Translations under genes and position numbers: made by a program
The notes under the pieces: generated by a model
The model's input: only the letters and a program-made list of their open reading frames with translations
Databases searched by the model: none
What the model was told of the DNA's origin: nothing
Shown here: positions 36,301 to 48,015 of the stretch, one piece after another
How the letters are laid out: every line of letters starts with the position of its first letter
Numbering within the stretch: position 1 is the first letter of the stretch
From: Euclidia mi
Taxonomy: Eukaryota; Arthropoda; Insecta; Lepidoptera; Erebidae
Length of the DNA stretch: 64,000 bases
Direction: 5' to 3'
Assembly (NCBI GenBank): GCA_944739405.2
Contig: OX123182.2
Span: 14,705,326 to 14,769,325 of the forward strand

Positions 36301-37485
36301 GGAGGCTTGCCTTTTCCGCCTTTCTGGAGTGCAACTCCAGAACACACGTGGGTAAGGCTAGTTGGCATCACTGGCGATTGACTATACATGAAAGTTTACT
36401 GTCAGGTAGGCCTGGCCGTAGTTAGTTTGCCACTCCTACATTACAAAATTAAGAGGATACTTAAAGCTGTATATAGCTATAATACCTAATAATTAGTTGA
36501 AAGATAACTGCAAAGTGGCACTATAAATTAATAAAGTGACGAGATTTATTAAGTGGTCTGAAAACCACCTGACTACATACATTACCAACCATAAAACATA
36601 TTTTCGATAAAAAGAAATAAGATAAATTGACAGACCATCACAATCGTATTATCAAAATCAACAATAGCTTTCACCTTGAAAGCCGCACGTGTGTTTTCAA
36701 TATTGTCGAATTTCTGCCGGCCTTTATAGCAAATTTTCTATTACAGTCAACACGTGGAGAAATAATATCCAGGACCCTAATTCTGGTCAATATTTTGGCC
36801 TGCGACATATATTTTGAACACGTGGCATTGAATATGGCATATACCTTCGGTCTCCCCAAAGAGGTATTACGTATTATATACGTTCTCGAAGAAAGAATAA
36901 GAATATATCAATTGCTTATCTCGCTCGTAACTTGTAAAGGGTCGACGGAGAGAATTGGGTAATGGTGTCGTAAATAATAGATTAACTGTATTTTTACTGT
37001 GCTAAGTTTAGTTCCGCAGCTAACAGGGTGAAAACTCCGTGGTCAATTGATAAAGAATGAAATTTCTTTGTACTGGATTAATCTCTATATATGGCAAAAG
37101 GGATGGCAAATCATTGTCTATGAGATTTTAAACTCAATGAAGCATAATATAAATGGTGACTAATTTGTGGGTACCTTTAAGTTATTGATAAGGAGTTTAT
37201 AATTTGAAGTTATTTTATTTTACGGAACATATTAATAAAACATAATTATGTTTTATAAATAAATTTTACAAAAATTGTCCATTAACTTGCTAGATGGACG
37301 TGATTTTATTTCCGAATGAAAGATTTGTTTTATATGCAGATGATAATTTCACATAATTATACCGGCAGGTCGTCATAGAAAACTAATCTTAAATATTGAC
37401 ACTATAAGACCTGATAACTTTATATACTCATTAGGACTACAAACCAAACCTAATCCAGAACATCGTTTTCTAGATTTAATATAAT
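33367..37485. other. Long stretch without recognisable gene
   Basis: AT-rich. About 34500-34620 may be a decayed H1-like piece (TTCTTCCCAACCACGTAGGA...TTTGGTGCACC). The open frames at 34697-34984 (95 codons) and 36627-36962 (111 codons) have no recognised domain, start context or neighbour. I list them as unsupported. 36180-36400 is less AT-rich but unassigned. Confidence 0.45.
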
Positions 37486-37735
37486 ATTCTACCTCATGCA
37501 CACATCACCATCTAGTCCCAAGCTAAGCAGAGCTTGTACTATGCGCACTAGATAATGGATAAACATACATAATGTATACTTTTTTTTTGTAAATACATAC
37601 ATATTTATATATAGAAACGACCAGACCAAGACAAACATTCATGTTCACGCACACAAATGTTTGACTTGAGCGGGAATCGAACTCGCAACCATCGGCGTAA
37701 CAATCGCTTACACTCCCGCTGCACCAACCGGTCGT
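37486..37735 (-). mobile_element. tRNA-derived SINE, family S1, copy 2
   Basis: Reverse orientation of 16526-16792: head GACGACCGGTTGGTGCAGCG at 37735, B box complement in CGGGAATCGAACTCGC at about 37671, tail CTTAGCTTGGGACTAGATGG. One substitution in the A box (TGGTGCAGCGG) and one in the B box (GAGTTCGATTCC) relative to copy 1. Confidence 0.85.
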
Positions 37736-38716
37736 CAATATAACTATTGACTGACCTTGAAGGTTTCCTAGACCCGCAGATATATTAGTGTTCTTGCTGA
37801 ACATTCTAAATCCCGGATTAAGTATCTACTTGATGATAAAACTTTTAGTACATTAAGAAATCTTTTACTTTCAAATTTCTAATCGGGCTCAGGGGTCTAA
37901 ATTATAGGACTTCGACTTAGTTTTTATGGAGTTCCAATATCTGAAAATGCCATAAAGTTCTATGGCGAGTTAAATTGCTTAAGGATGGCATTTAGTGAGA
38001 TCTTGCCATTGTATGGAATTGGTTCAACATAAAAATCAATAAATACGGCCAATTTAATTTGACCTTTAGTAGATCATTGATTTCTTTATTGCTTGTGGCT
38101 TAGTCGGTGGTAATTTATTGGTCTGGAGCTAAGCTGATTGGAGTATAAGGTGATAAGCACGAAGGCGACGGCTGAGAGGAAAGAAAGATCTGCTTATTTT
38201 AATTTCTGACGTCACTTAATCGTTATTTGTAGATCAGCGTGTGTAATAGTCTTTCGTTGACGAATGCTCCTAAAAATACGGCAAACCGTTCCACCAATAA
38301 AACTATATAATAATATGTACTTAAAGAGCCTGATATTTCATTACTCCTGAGTCACGGTCACAATTACGTGTAAAACGATATAGTTACATACTTGAGAGAA
38401 AATGCGGTAGGAGTTTGGCCCATACAAACATATGCCGAATTTCCTCCTGCAAGTTTTAGGAGTGCAAATGGTGCTTGTAATAGTCTTTAACTCAAAGTAA
38501 AAACTTTTCGCGCCATTAGGATTTCCTACCGTTAACCAACTTTGAAATATTTTTTAGAGAAATATTCAAACAAAATTGAATATCAACAGGGTAATGACAT
38601 TTTATTGAAGGTCTATCAATGTAACATAATTTATAAGTAGCATATAAGTGAAGCTTAATCTAATCTAATACAAAAACCATAAAAACAAATTTAGAAAGTG
38701 AAAATATTTACATGGT
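37736..38716. other. No gene recognised
   Basis: AT-rich. The part next to 38716 is presumably the 3' UTR of the minus-strand LINE D. Confidence 0.5.
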
Positions 38717-40084
38717 TTAGGCGTCGTAGAATGCCTCCGCATCAATGTCATCGGGTAACGTGCCCAGAAGGCTGGCAGCATTGCCACGCTGGATGGCAAT
38801 GCTGATTCTCTGAGCAAAGAATAAACCAGCCTTCTGGTCACGTGAGACGTCGATTAACCGTTTAGAAATATCCCGGAATAGAGAACGAGCGCTCGGACCC
38901 CATAAGCCTAGCGTTTCCACCCCAAACGGCTCAAACACGTAATTACTTACTAAATTACTGTATTTGCGCCGTTTGAGGGTTTCCGCAGTTGCAGCAGCAG
39001 CGCCAGCATGGCCTCCCGTGCTTGGAACGTGTGATGGCGCGAGGGTGTCTACGCAGGTTGCGTCCCACACCAAAGGCCTACCCATTTTCCAAGGCAACAA
39101 TGACATCAGGTCTCTTACCGTCGTCGCGTACCAAACCATTTGGTTCAAGTACAGCTGGTACGCCAGACGCGACAAGAGCACGACGGATTATATCATTCAG
39201 ATGCGCATGACGAGGAATTCTACCAGCGCTTCTGCTGCAAGATAGCCCATGGTGGCCGAGGCTATCGACGTCTTCTCCACAATGACATCGATGCGGAGAA
39301 ACACACGGAGCACCTAAACGAAGACAAATGGCAATACGGAATGTCTCATCGTCCAACATGGTTCCAGTGTTGGACGATGGTAGTGCCTGAAGCCATAGAC
39401 CGGATTCCCATTCTCCCACAGCCAGCAAGCGAGCACGCTCTGTAACATTTAAAGAAGTATACAAAAGATTCTTTCTTACTATGTTACAAAGCGGCGCGTC
39501 CCAGTCTTTGGGAGAATAGGTTGGTAGCCATTTTCCAGGCGTTTATGGCTTCGGTTTTGCACAACACTTCTGAGTTAACTAGTGTAGGTGATAAAATTTT
39601 CCTAGTTAACTCTTCCGTGCTGTGAACCGAAGACAGAAACGCTGGTAAACTGACACTGGAAATTTTGCGAACGCCGAGCCCACCCAAACGTATGGGCAAA
39701 GACGCTTGTAGCCAGGCTCGATCGTCCAAGTCCACATTTAAAATTCTCTTTAAAGTAATTAGGATAATTTGGTCGATTTGTTCTAAAAGTTTTTTTTTTC
39801 CAAAGTTGGGAAGATCTTAAGGCATGTGTGAATTTTGGGACGAAAAGACAATAACGAATAATAGTATAGGCCGAATGAATATTAATTTTGAATAGGCGAT
39901 CTGAAATTTCACAAAAATTTTGTATCTTTTCGTCTAAGAAAGAACCGAAAGATTCTTCAAATACTGGAGAACCTAGGAGGCGAAGAGAAGTCTTATCAAT
40001 AATTTTGATGTTTGATGCCAAATTATTAAATTTTGATATTATCGAGTGTTTTTTTTTGTGGAGTCTGTTGTATTTATAAATCAA
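38717..40084 (-). pseudogene. Decayed LINE D: RT thumb, CCHC knuckle and RPD nuclease-like C-terminus
   Basis: The C-terminal half of a non-LTR element protein is spread over at least three frames. 40084 to about 39830 reads LRLLGSPVFEESFGSFL...VPKFTHALR, the end of RT. 39735-39484 reads DDRAWLQASLPIRLGGLGVR. 39464-39085 reads ERARLLAVGEWESGLWL, an arginine-rich FRIAICLRLGAP, a knuckle C-H-C-x8-H-x4-C, and RNDIIRRAL-like helices up to GKRPD. 39120-38717 continues VWDATCVDTLAPSH...FGVETLG and AIQRGNAASLLGTLP. A CCHC knuckle followed by RPD and a downstream D is the layout of restriction-like endonucleases in RLE-type LINEs, but I infer this from spacing only. The RT catalytic part is missing. 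Confidence 0.75.
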
Positions 40085-41285
40085 TTACACAGGGTAATTG
40101 ATTCGTCCTAAGTAAAAAATCCCGACGTGATCAAAGACTAAATTCAACGGGTAAAGTTATCTCAGGCCTTCACGGATCCAAGGGTTTGTGAGGCAAAAAA
40201 TAAAATGTGATTTGTCTGCAAAGCGTAAGGCACAAATAAAACTTGGCCGGTGAAGTATGAATGTTTGATAACTAAAAAAGTTTAAATAAAAGGCTTTCGA
40301 CCACAATGCTTGCAATCGAAGTGCGGTCCTTCTCGAGTCATCAGATCACTTTTAGTGGCTTTGTTAGCACATCCACTTTTATTATACTTTCTTAACATAG
40401 GAAAAATACTTCCTAGTATTTTTCTGATACATTTATTTCTGTTTTGTTTTCTACCCTCTAAAGTTTAAGCCGAAACTTCAGAGACAAAACAACACGGCGA
40501 CCTGTTTTAGGAAACTCTCGTATTACCTCAACACAAATGTGAAAGTGAAAAACAAATGGAGCGAAGTGTAAGATAACATGGACTCGTACTTTCATTTGTA
40601 TAATATTGGGTTATCCGTGTAATCCTATCTGTACACAAAGAAATTTAAATTTTATCATCGACCGTCCCCCGATGGATTCCTATGAAACTATGTAAGTATA
40701 TTTTAATCGATAAAGTGATTTATAAAAATAGAAAGTAATATAAATTGACAAAAAGATTGTTATCGATGTGTCAACGGTGGAGTGGCCGAGAGTATATCAA
40801 CAATCGCAGTCTGCCGCAACGCTCCGCACCGTATCGCACTATATTGTGTCTCGACGAGTCGGCGATCGCGTAAAACCGTTACGGTAACAAATCGATAGCC
40901 ATCGTGACGGGATACATTGAATGAGGCAGGTAGTGATGTACGGTGCGAAAATTGGACGAAGCGGATGGTAAATATTTTGCGTAAATTATATTTTTAAGTA
41001 TCGCGCACAATATCCGGTTGCGGATATAGCTTTAAGCAGTTAAAGTTAAGCACGCCGGTAGGGATAGTTATTATGTTATGAGTTCTCCTCTCCAGAAATA
41101 TTACAATATTTTTACAAAAGCTAATAATAATGTTAGGCTAATGTTCATAACATAAGCCTTGTTAACAAATAGACCCATTGTCCGCGAACGGCCTGTTCTC
41201 GAAAAAACGACAGGAATGTTCAATTTTCTGTTTCCTGTTCAATCTCTAAAGGCAAAGTCTGTCTGTCGCCTGTTTCCCCGAAGGG
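40085..41285. other. No gene; CpG-richer patch at about 40770-41060
   Basis: The patch 40770-41060 has many CG dinucleotides (GCCGCAACGCTCCGCACCGT, GTCGGCGATCGCG) and is less AT-rich than the surroundings. It could be a promoter or first exon, or an unrecognised repeat. No reading frame supports a protein. Confidence 0.35.
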
Positions 41286-41516
41286 GTAGGCAACGGTGTA
41301 ATATTACACCCACCTTTCGCCATGAATTTTTGGGTCCCACGTAATAGAGGGCGAGGCTATTGCCGTACCGGGCACATTCCCCTACTCCGTGCTGCTGCTG
41401 AGAATTTTCTAACGGAAACACCCAATAACACTTTGCCCGACCCGGGAATCGAACCCAAGACCTCCCAATCCCACGCGCACATTTATGCCGCGAGACAACG
41501 AGGCAGTCAAGAAATA
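41286..41516 (-). mobile_element. tRNA-related SINE, family S2
   Basis: On the minus strand it reads CTGCCTCGTTGTCTCGCGGC, then B box GGGTTCGATTCCCGGG (41442-41455 region), then CAAAGTGTTATTGGGTGTTT. The B box is perfect; the A box is not clear. I know this sequence as a common lepidopteran SINE. The short frames across it are artefacts. Confidence 0.75.
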
Positions 41517-42133
41517 GATGGTAATCAATTGATTTTGTCAAGTTAACAGAAGTGAAGGCAAACTACCAGATATGCTAAAATTTTCAGAGAATAATTTTAC
41601 ATATTAACAAGGTATTGGTAAGTATCGCACAACTTTATGCGCATTTTGAAAAACAAGCTTTCTGTTTTGCGGCAGATTAAACAATATTTACTAAAATATG
41701 AATGACCTACCTTATGTATATACATTTATGATGATAAGTCGCCATAATATATACAATTAAGCTTACAAACAACGTAATTGGGTTAACAAACTCGCATTAT
41801 TTCGAACACGCTTGCATCGTTGAACAATGCAAGCAATAGCATATATAATCTCCTTTCTAAATTATCATAATATTCGTAGCGTGCTAGTTAATATTACACG
41901 TCGCCTCGTTGCCGTTTTATTATATTGCAAAATTCTCGTCTTTATAACTACGTAATGTATGTGCAATTATAGTCTAGGCGATAGCATCGGCTATATATGT
42001 ATACTAATGGAAATGTCAATTGTAATATAATAGACTGATATTAGTAAGTATGATCAGATAAGGACCAACCCGGCTTCAATGTGTACAGTTACCCCTTGAG
42101 TGAACATATGTAAATGAGTTAACATCTTGCAAA
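41517..42133. other. No gene recognised
   Basis: AT-rich. A short inverted repeat TTGCATTGTTCAACG/CGTTGAACAATGCAA is centred near 41820. Nothing else was seen. Confidence 0.5.
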
Positions 42134-42341
42134 TCTGTATATATAAAATCCTTGCGTTACTGACTGACTGACAGACACGCTACAGCCGAAACAACTGGGT
42201 CCAAATAGGTGAAATTTGGCATGTATGTTCCTTGGGGACCGTAGGGGTGCCTTAAGAAGGCATTTTCCGAAATTCCCACGGGATTGAGAAGAATTATTAA
42301 ATTACAAATAATGTGCCGGTGAAGCTGCGCGCGTCTTCTAG
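42134..42341 (+). mobile_element. Helitron-type element, family H1, copy D
   Basis: The plus-strand copy starts TCTGTATATATAAAATCC after A and ends GCGTCTTCTAG before T. It has ACTGACTGACTGACAGACAC and GGCATGTATGTTCC. It differs from the other copies near the 3' end (GCTGCGCGCGTC), which offers a GC-rich hairpin of the kind Helitrons use. Confidence 0.78.
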
Positions 42342-42660
42342 TTTAATGTAATAACAGTTATGGTTTATTGCAGTTCAAGGAGTTTCAGATTTATATGTAC
42401 GTCGTAAGACGTAGTTTCATGAAATTATGAGTTAGTTATATGATTTTTCAAGATCAATCAAAATCAAAAATTACTTCTGTGTCATAACACAGTTTACGTT
42501 TATGAAAGCCCTATGTTAAAACACGTGGCGTTTACATCTGCATTTAAAGTGTAATTGACGCCTGAAGAATTGAAAATGCATTATGACATAGGAAGAAGGT
42601 CGTTATAATTGAAATTGAAGAAGCTATTACCAATTGAACAGTGGACTGCTTAATGCTCAT
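42342..42660. other. Spacer beside the truncated gypsy element
   Basis: AT-rich, no feature. The gypsy pol sequence stops abruptly at about 42661. Confidence 0.5.
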
Positions 42661-44280
42661 TTATTTTAGATTGAATTCAAAAGGTTGCGAGTAGTCAGGA
42701 CAAGCCAACACCGAGGAGGAAATCAAACAATTCTTTAGGTTATTAAACGCCTCATTAGCCTCTGTCGTCCAACAGAATGGAGGTGCGTTTTTACTTTGAG
42801 ATGTTAACTTATTTAAGGGTGCAGCAATAGAGCTAAAATTCGGTATAAAACGCCTGTACCACGAGGCTGCGCCTAAAAAACGACGTACTTCTTTTCTATT
42901 AGAAGGAGTGGGATAATTTTTCATTGAATTTACTTTATCCGGATCGGGATGCAATCCACTAGAGTCGACAACATAGCCTAAATATTTTAGTTTATCTCTA
43001 AAAAATTGACATTTTTCGAGATTAATTGTTAAATTAGCGCTTTTTAGTTTATCAAGAATGCGTAATAAAAGAGTAATATGCTCGTTGAAACTGGAAGTGA
43101 TACAGATTATGTCATCGATAAAACAGAAAACCTTATTTTCAAATTCTGGACCATAAAATAAAATATCAACTAATCGTTGTTGAGTAGCTGGCGCATTCGT
43201 AAGACCGAAGGGCATTCTTTTGAATTGAAATGTGCCACGCGTAGGAATATAAAAGGCTGTTTTGCAACGGTCCTCTTCTCTAATTAATGTTTGCCAAAAA
43301 GATTTAGACAAATCTAAACTAGACAAGTATTTAGCATCTCTCAGATTATCTAAAATTTCCGAAATATAAAGCAAGCTATAAGCATCTTTTTTTGTAACGG
43401 AATTTAATTTACGACTGTCCAAACAGAAACGCAGTTCACCATTCTTCTTAGGGGTCAAAATGACAGGGTTTGACCACGGGCTTTCAGATCGTTCAACAAC
43501 ATCCTCTGAGAGCATGTCGTCAAGATGCTTTATTAAAATTCTTTGTTTATCGGGAGACATGCGATAAAATCTTTGCCGAATAGGGGGGCAATCACCTGTA
43601 TCAATTGAATGAGAAATAATATTTGTGCAACCGAGACCCCGCTTCTCGTATGAAATATCGGTAAATTTAGAAATAATGTTGTCAGCGGTAGCTCTCTGGT
43701 CGACTGTAAGATGATCATAAGAAACAAGATGTGTAGGGGGAACTGCCTGCAACTCCATTACTTGAGCGTCAGACTTGTTCACAATCAAAACAGACTCTAA
43801 TTTGTTAGGAAATAGGCCAAAGCTTCGCCAAAAATCCATGCCAAGGATAAGGGAATTTTGAATCCCAGGTACAACATGAACTTCTAAGTTAATCAATTTA
43901 TCCTGAAAATCAAAGGGTAGAAACACCGATCCCAAAGACTCAAATCGTTCGCCGCCAGCTGTTATTAACCTTAAAGGTTTCGATTTATCCAAAACATCGT
44001 CTTTCAAAAATAAGTTATGCAAATTATTACCTAAAATTGTAACGCAAGATCCAGAATCTAAAAGACCAGTGGTAGGTATTCCGTTTAATTTTAGAGTAAC
44101 GTAAGGTAAATATTCTACTTTAGAATTACGGATTGAGGATATATGATAGCTACTAAAGAATTTTTTTAAAAAGTCCAACCAATTATTCCACTCTGTTTTA
44201 TTACAATTAGTTGTATAATTTGATTTTCCACAATCCTTGTTAACTAGTTTTTTGAAACTGTAGGGGTCGACTAAGATTTA
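42661..44280 (-). pseudogene. gypsy pol: protease, reverse transcriptase, partial RNase H
   Basis: The frame opens at about 44280, overlaps the gag stop by a few bases and lies in the -1 frame to gag, as is usual for gypsy elements that make Gag-Pol by frameshifting. I see no clear slippery heptamer. The first useful start-like codon within the frame is at 44178. Domains: aspartic protease with LLDSGSCVTILG near 44070; RT with RFCLDSRKLN, YLSSLDLSKSFWQ (motif A), FKRMPFGLTNAPA and active site FIDD near 43110 (YIDD or YVDD usual); connection YLGYVVD and RRFLGAASWYRRFIP; RNase H start FCWTTEANEAF. It ends after PFEFNLK, before the RNase H catalytic residues are complete. No internal stop is present. 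Confidence 0.88.
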
Positions 44281-45539
44281 CAATTGGGGCAGTCTGACAC
44301 CTTGAAACCCTTCGTACCGCACTTAAAACAGATTAGGTAGTGTGGTTGACGGCAATTACGTAATGAGTGCGAATTGCGTCTACAACGCACGCAAAAAATT
44401 TTATTTATATTAGAAGTACTCGATACGGCATTAACTTGTGGTACAGACTTGTATCTCGATGTATCAGCGACAGAGTTATATTTATTGAAGTGATTATGAT
44501 TGTAGACATTTTTGTTTGAAGAAAAATTAGAAAACGGATAATTATACGCTAGATCAGGTGCTACAGTATTCTTTGAAACTTTAAGGGGTTCAGAAAATTG
44601 CTTACTGCGACTTTGGTAATTTTCGAAAAGACGACAAACTTCGACCAGACTATCAACATCAACAACCTTTGCAGTGAGCAGACAATTAGTGTAACAAGGT
44701 CTAATATTATTTAGCAAAATTTCTAGCTTCTCCGAATCAGCGATAGGAGAACTAAGTCGCGAAAACAGACCGTGCATTTTTGCCACGTAAATAGTTATTG
44801 ATTCGTTTTCGCCCTGTGAGCGCTGACGAATCTCCGTCATAAGCCGATAATCGTAGTTATGCGGACTAAAATCTCGTTTCAAAAGTTCGCAAAGTTCTAA
44901 CCAAGTCTTTACATTATTTTTAACAGAACGATACCAAACTAATGCGTCACCCGAAAATATTTCAAAAGCGAAAGACAACATCTTGTCGTGAGGAATAGAT
45001 CTACAGGACATAAATTCATCAATTTTTTCAATAAAGGATCTTACACATGATTTACCGTTAAATTTGAATTTACCTAATTCCGAAAAAAGCTTACGGTCGT
45101 AATTATAGGCAGTGTTTCCCTCTGCCACTGAGCAATCAGACCGCGAATTACGTCTCGTGATTAATTGTAATTTCGCATATAAGTCATTAAATTTATTCCA
45201 CACAGACTCAATTTTTTTAATATCAAGACTGCCGGTATCCACCCTATTCAGTCGATGAAAACAATGGTGCAGCACGGTTTCGACCTTCTGTTGAAGCTCG
45301 GAAGTATAGTTTGCTTCCAACATAGATAAGTGTTTAGTTGATCTTAATAGCGACTTTTCCACTTCTGCCACATCCTCCTCTGGTGGGAAGGGTGAAGATA
45401 ATATATCCTCTGAGGGAGTTTTAACTGAAAGTTTAGCGATTTGTTTGCGGGGATCGTCAGGCTTTGAAACGCCGCGTATTGTGGTCTCATATTCTAATTC
45501 CGCTTTAGTTAATAATGAGAAATTTATAATGTAAGCCAT
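44271..45539 (-). CDS. gypsy gag with two zinc knuckles, second one atypical
   Basis: A 422-codon frame starting ATG at 45539. It would form the capsid and bind the element RNA. The centre has the retrotransposon gag core (FIEKIDEFMSCRSI, FEIFSGDALVWYRS, WLELCELLKRDFSPHNYD, MTEIRQRSQGENESITIYVA). The C-terminus holds two knuckles: CVRC-RRNS-H-SLRN-C is canonical CX2CX4HX4C, while CFKC-GTKG-F-KVSD-C has Phe in place of the zinc-binding His. The codon there is TTC, two changes from a His codon, so this may be an old family feature rather than decay. The frame is otherwise intact. Confidence 0.85.
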   Translation of the reverse strand: MAYIINFSLLTKAELEYETTIRGVSKPDDPRKQIAKLSVKTPSEDILSSPFPPEEDVAEVEKSLLRSTKHLSMLEANYTSELQQKVETVLHHCFHRLNRVDTGSLDIKKIESVWNKFNDLYAKLQLITRRNSRSDCSVAEGNTAYNYDRKLFSELGKFKFNGKSCVRSFIEKIDEFMSCRSIPHDKMLSFAFEIFSGDALVWYRSVKNNVKTWLELCELLKRDFSPHNYDYRLMTEIRQRSQGENESITIYVAKMHGLFSRLSSPIADSEKLEILLNNIRPCYTNCLLTAKVVDVDSLVEVCRLFENYQSRSKQFSEPLKVSKNTVAPDLAYNYPFSNFSSNKNVYNHNHFNKYNSVADTSRYKSVPQVNAVSSTSNINKIFCVRCRRNSHSLRNCRQPHYLICFKCGTKGFKVSDCPNCKS

Positions 45540-46038
45540 TATTACAAAACAATAATAGAAAATCTAAGTATTTACGCCGGCACTAGAAAAAAAAATTAAA
45601 TATCGCCAGAAAATCGAATACTGTGCTAAAAAAAAGCTGAAGTACACTAAATTATACAATGGTGTGATGATTGGTCAAGGAAGAAAAAATTTGTTAAAGG
45701 TCACTCAAAGGTTGAATCACAATATTTTTTCGCGAACACGTGGCCCGTTAGTTCAACGGCTAAGCGGTTAGAACCGGTTGGCGGCTCAACACGCTGCCCG
45801 CGGTGGAAACGTGATTTTAGACAGACGTTAATTAAATCACCGTTATGTTATTTACACAGTTAAATTGCTTATGGCCAACAAAAATAGATAGAAACTGTAC
45901 CTGTACGCAATTCACCACACCACAATATATGCACACACAGGAGAAAAATAAACAAGAGAAAAAGAAATTATTTCACTCACCTGTAAAGTGCCAACTTACG
46001 TTTTAAAAATTATATATATAATATAATTAAAAATTATA
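45540..46038 (-). other. gypsy 5' leader
   Basis: Untranslated stretch between PBS and gag start. It includes an AT run (TATATATAATATA) next to the PBS. No frame is supported. Confidence 0.6.
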
Positions 46039-46049
46039 TTGGGCGCCAA
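46039..46049 (-). promoter_or_regulatory. Primer-binding site of the gypsy element
   Basis: TTGGCGCCCAA follows the LTR end (...GCGACA) directly. TGGCGCCC is the standard start of tRNA-primed sites in insect LTR elements. Confidence 0.75.
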
Positions 46050-46457
46050 TGTCGCACGAGTGATTGATTTCCACGGGGTAGCCGGGATCGATCACTCGCC
46101 GAGCAATTAAAGAGAGATAATTAGGTTGACTTACGGGAAATAAATAAAAAATATCACCAGGAAAGTTTAAACTCGCGTTATAATTCCAGTTATTCGATGG
46201 CTTTCGTTATACAAAAAAGAACTGACAATTAAGATTAACAGATGAGACAATTATCCAGGGCGTGGGCGACGTTGGCACTTCACAGGTCTTCGGATGATGG
46301 TAGTACTCAACTGGCGGTGCTGGCCGGAGGAAAAAGGGCGAAGCCTCGTGTCTCGTGGTATTTATAGGGCCGGCGCGGAGGGGCGCGAGGGAACGGCCCA
46401 TTGCTGTGCGTCACTCGTAGCGAGACTCGCGGCGCAGGAGCGCGATGTGACGTCACA
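46050..46457 (-). repeat. gypsy 5' LTR
   Basis: 408 bp, starting TGTGACGTCAC and ending CGTGCGACA on the minus strand. It contains a TATA box (CCCTATAAATA at 46369-46359) and an upstream GC-rich segment with TGACGTCA, a CRE/ATF-like site. The ends were set by comparison with the solo LTR at 49070-49431. It is about 46 bp longer, mainly from a segment near 46170-46215 missing from the other. Confidence 0.9.
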
Positions 46458-47306
46458 AATCGTCTAGGATAATTATTTATCTTCAATCATAAATTATATT
46501 AAATAAACATGTCCTTAACCTTAAAACGACATTTCTCTTGTTTAGATGAATTTAAATTTGCATTATTTCCGTAAAAAAACTATAATTTATATGAGCACGT
46601 TAATAAAAAATTCTGAAGAACTTTTGATTCTGAAATTCAAGATATAACATGAGAGATATTATTTGAATTGCAATAATAATCGAAAGTTTCATTATTATAA
46701 GGATTAAAATGCATCGATAGATTGTATACACCACAGGAGATGTAAGATTTCGTTTCTATCATCCAAAGCAGCACTAATATCGCCAATGATTTTTTTTTGA
46801 CAAAAATAATAAATCACCTACCTCGAGTCTATTGACTGGAATATGGTCCATCGTAATAAATTGAATAACATACCGAAGTTTTTATTCTCCCCGTAAAAGA
46901 AAATGAGTGTGAAAATAAAATATGTATCCGATCCAGTTTCACGAAATCCAATTTATTTTTGATGATGCACTTTTCGAGTTTGCTGTCTCCGCGACTATAA
47001 CAGTAAGAATATTTGCTCAGGTAATTTTGTATGCATTCTAATGAAAGCCTCTAGAAACGGCAAGTAAGCTAGAAATAATTGTATGATAATATTATTCTAC
47101 CTGGAATACTAGTGTTAATGCATCGTTCTTGGAATTATTTAAACTTTATTCAGATATTTTAGGCAATGCGCAATTACATTTTCGCAGAAACTTAAATTAT
47201 AAATAGACAAATTCATGTTGTATTTCACATTTTGACTGCATACAGGATTTAATTATCATTTTTTTTTCTTATACTATTTAGCTTTTTAATACAATAGAAG
47301 TATAAT
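46458..47306. other. No gene recognised
   Basis: AT-rich. Nothing structured was seen. Confidence 0.5.
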
Positions 47307-47552
47307 GGCGCTGATACACTTGAGCAATCACTTGTAACAGAACAAAGAGCTTTTGCCGTTTTTGGTTCTTTGGAACTAAAAAGCGAATCATTCCGATGAA
47401 AATTTTCACGACTTTCTAGTGAACGCTCTTATTAGCAAAAAAGTCGAAGCAAATTGACTGTCCATTCGCTAGAACGCTTGAGAGAAAGTTTTCTGTTGTG
47501 TAACATTCTCAAGAATGTTCATTACAGGTGAATGCTCAAGCGTATCAGCACC
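47307..47552. mobile_element. MITE with ~40-bp inverted ends, family M2
   Basis: The ends GGCGCTGATACACTTGAGCA and, complementary at the right, GGTGCTGATACGCTTGAGCA continue to about 40 bp with few mismatches. ATAAT lies directly outside both ends and is the likely 5-bp target duplication. A 30-bp fragment of the same end is at 61511-61540. No coding capacity. Confidence 0.78.
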
Positions 47553-48015
47553 ATAATAGTTTAGTGCAAGTCAAAGCTAGTTTCATTCTTATGCAAATAT
47601 TTGAGCAGTAAAAGTTAATTAGTGGAAACCAGCGATAATAGAGCTTTGAAAATGATGTTTACGTTCGTTTTTAGCTTTTTATACAATGTCTTCTAATGAT
47701 ACCGACAAAATTACATTTTATTTTTTCTCTTATGTATGAACCGCGGCATCTAGCAATTTAGCTTTATACAAAGTTCACATAATTTTAACATGTAAGTTCA
47801 CCATGTAATACCAAGCCTTAAAATGGTCATAGAAAACATACAATGTTATGAATTCAAAATTATATTTCAAAAAGTTTTATTTTTTTTTAAAAAACTCCAT
47901 TATTTATATAATTCTACTGTAACTGACCTCTCTGTATTTTGTGAATAAGTTATTCATCATATCATTTTGAAATATCATTGTTAGAAGAAAAGAAAACGTA
48001 AAGGAAGGAGTTAAC
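47553..48015. other. No gene recognised
   Basis: AT-rich spacer. Confidence 0.5.

Larger units (their letters stand above)
42661..46457 (-). mobile_element. Ty3/gypsy retrotransposon, 3' truncated
   Basis: Order on the minus strand: 5' LTR 46457-46050, PBS 46049-46039, leader, gag 45539-44271, pol about 44280-42661. The remainder of RNase H, integrase and the 3' LTR are absent, so the copy cannot move alone. A solo LTR of the same family lies 2.6 kb away in inverse orientation (49070-49431). Confidence 0.88.

Noticed and set aside
36627..36962. 111-codon frame as host gene
   Set aside because: No domain recognised, overlapping frame on the other strand, no regulatory signals.
41442..41480. 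tRNA gene on minus strand (GGGTTCGATTCCCGGG)
   Set aside because: Only a B box is clear; the surroundings match a dispersed SINE body.
46207..46401. Pro-rich 64-codon frame, and the mirrored frames at 49014-49266
   Set aside because: These lie inside gypsy LTRs and differ between the two LTR copies.
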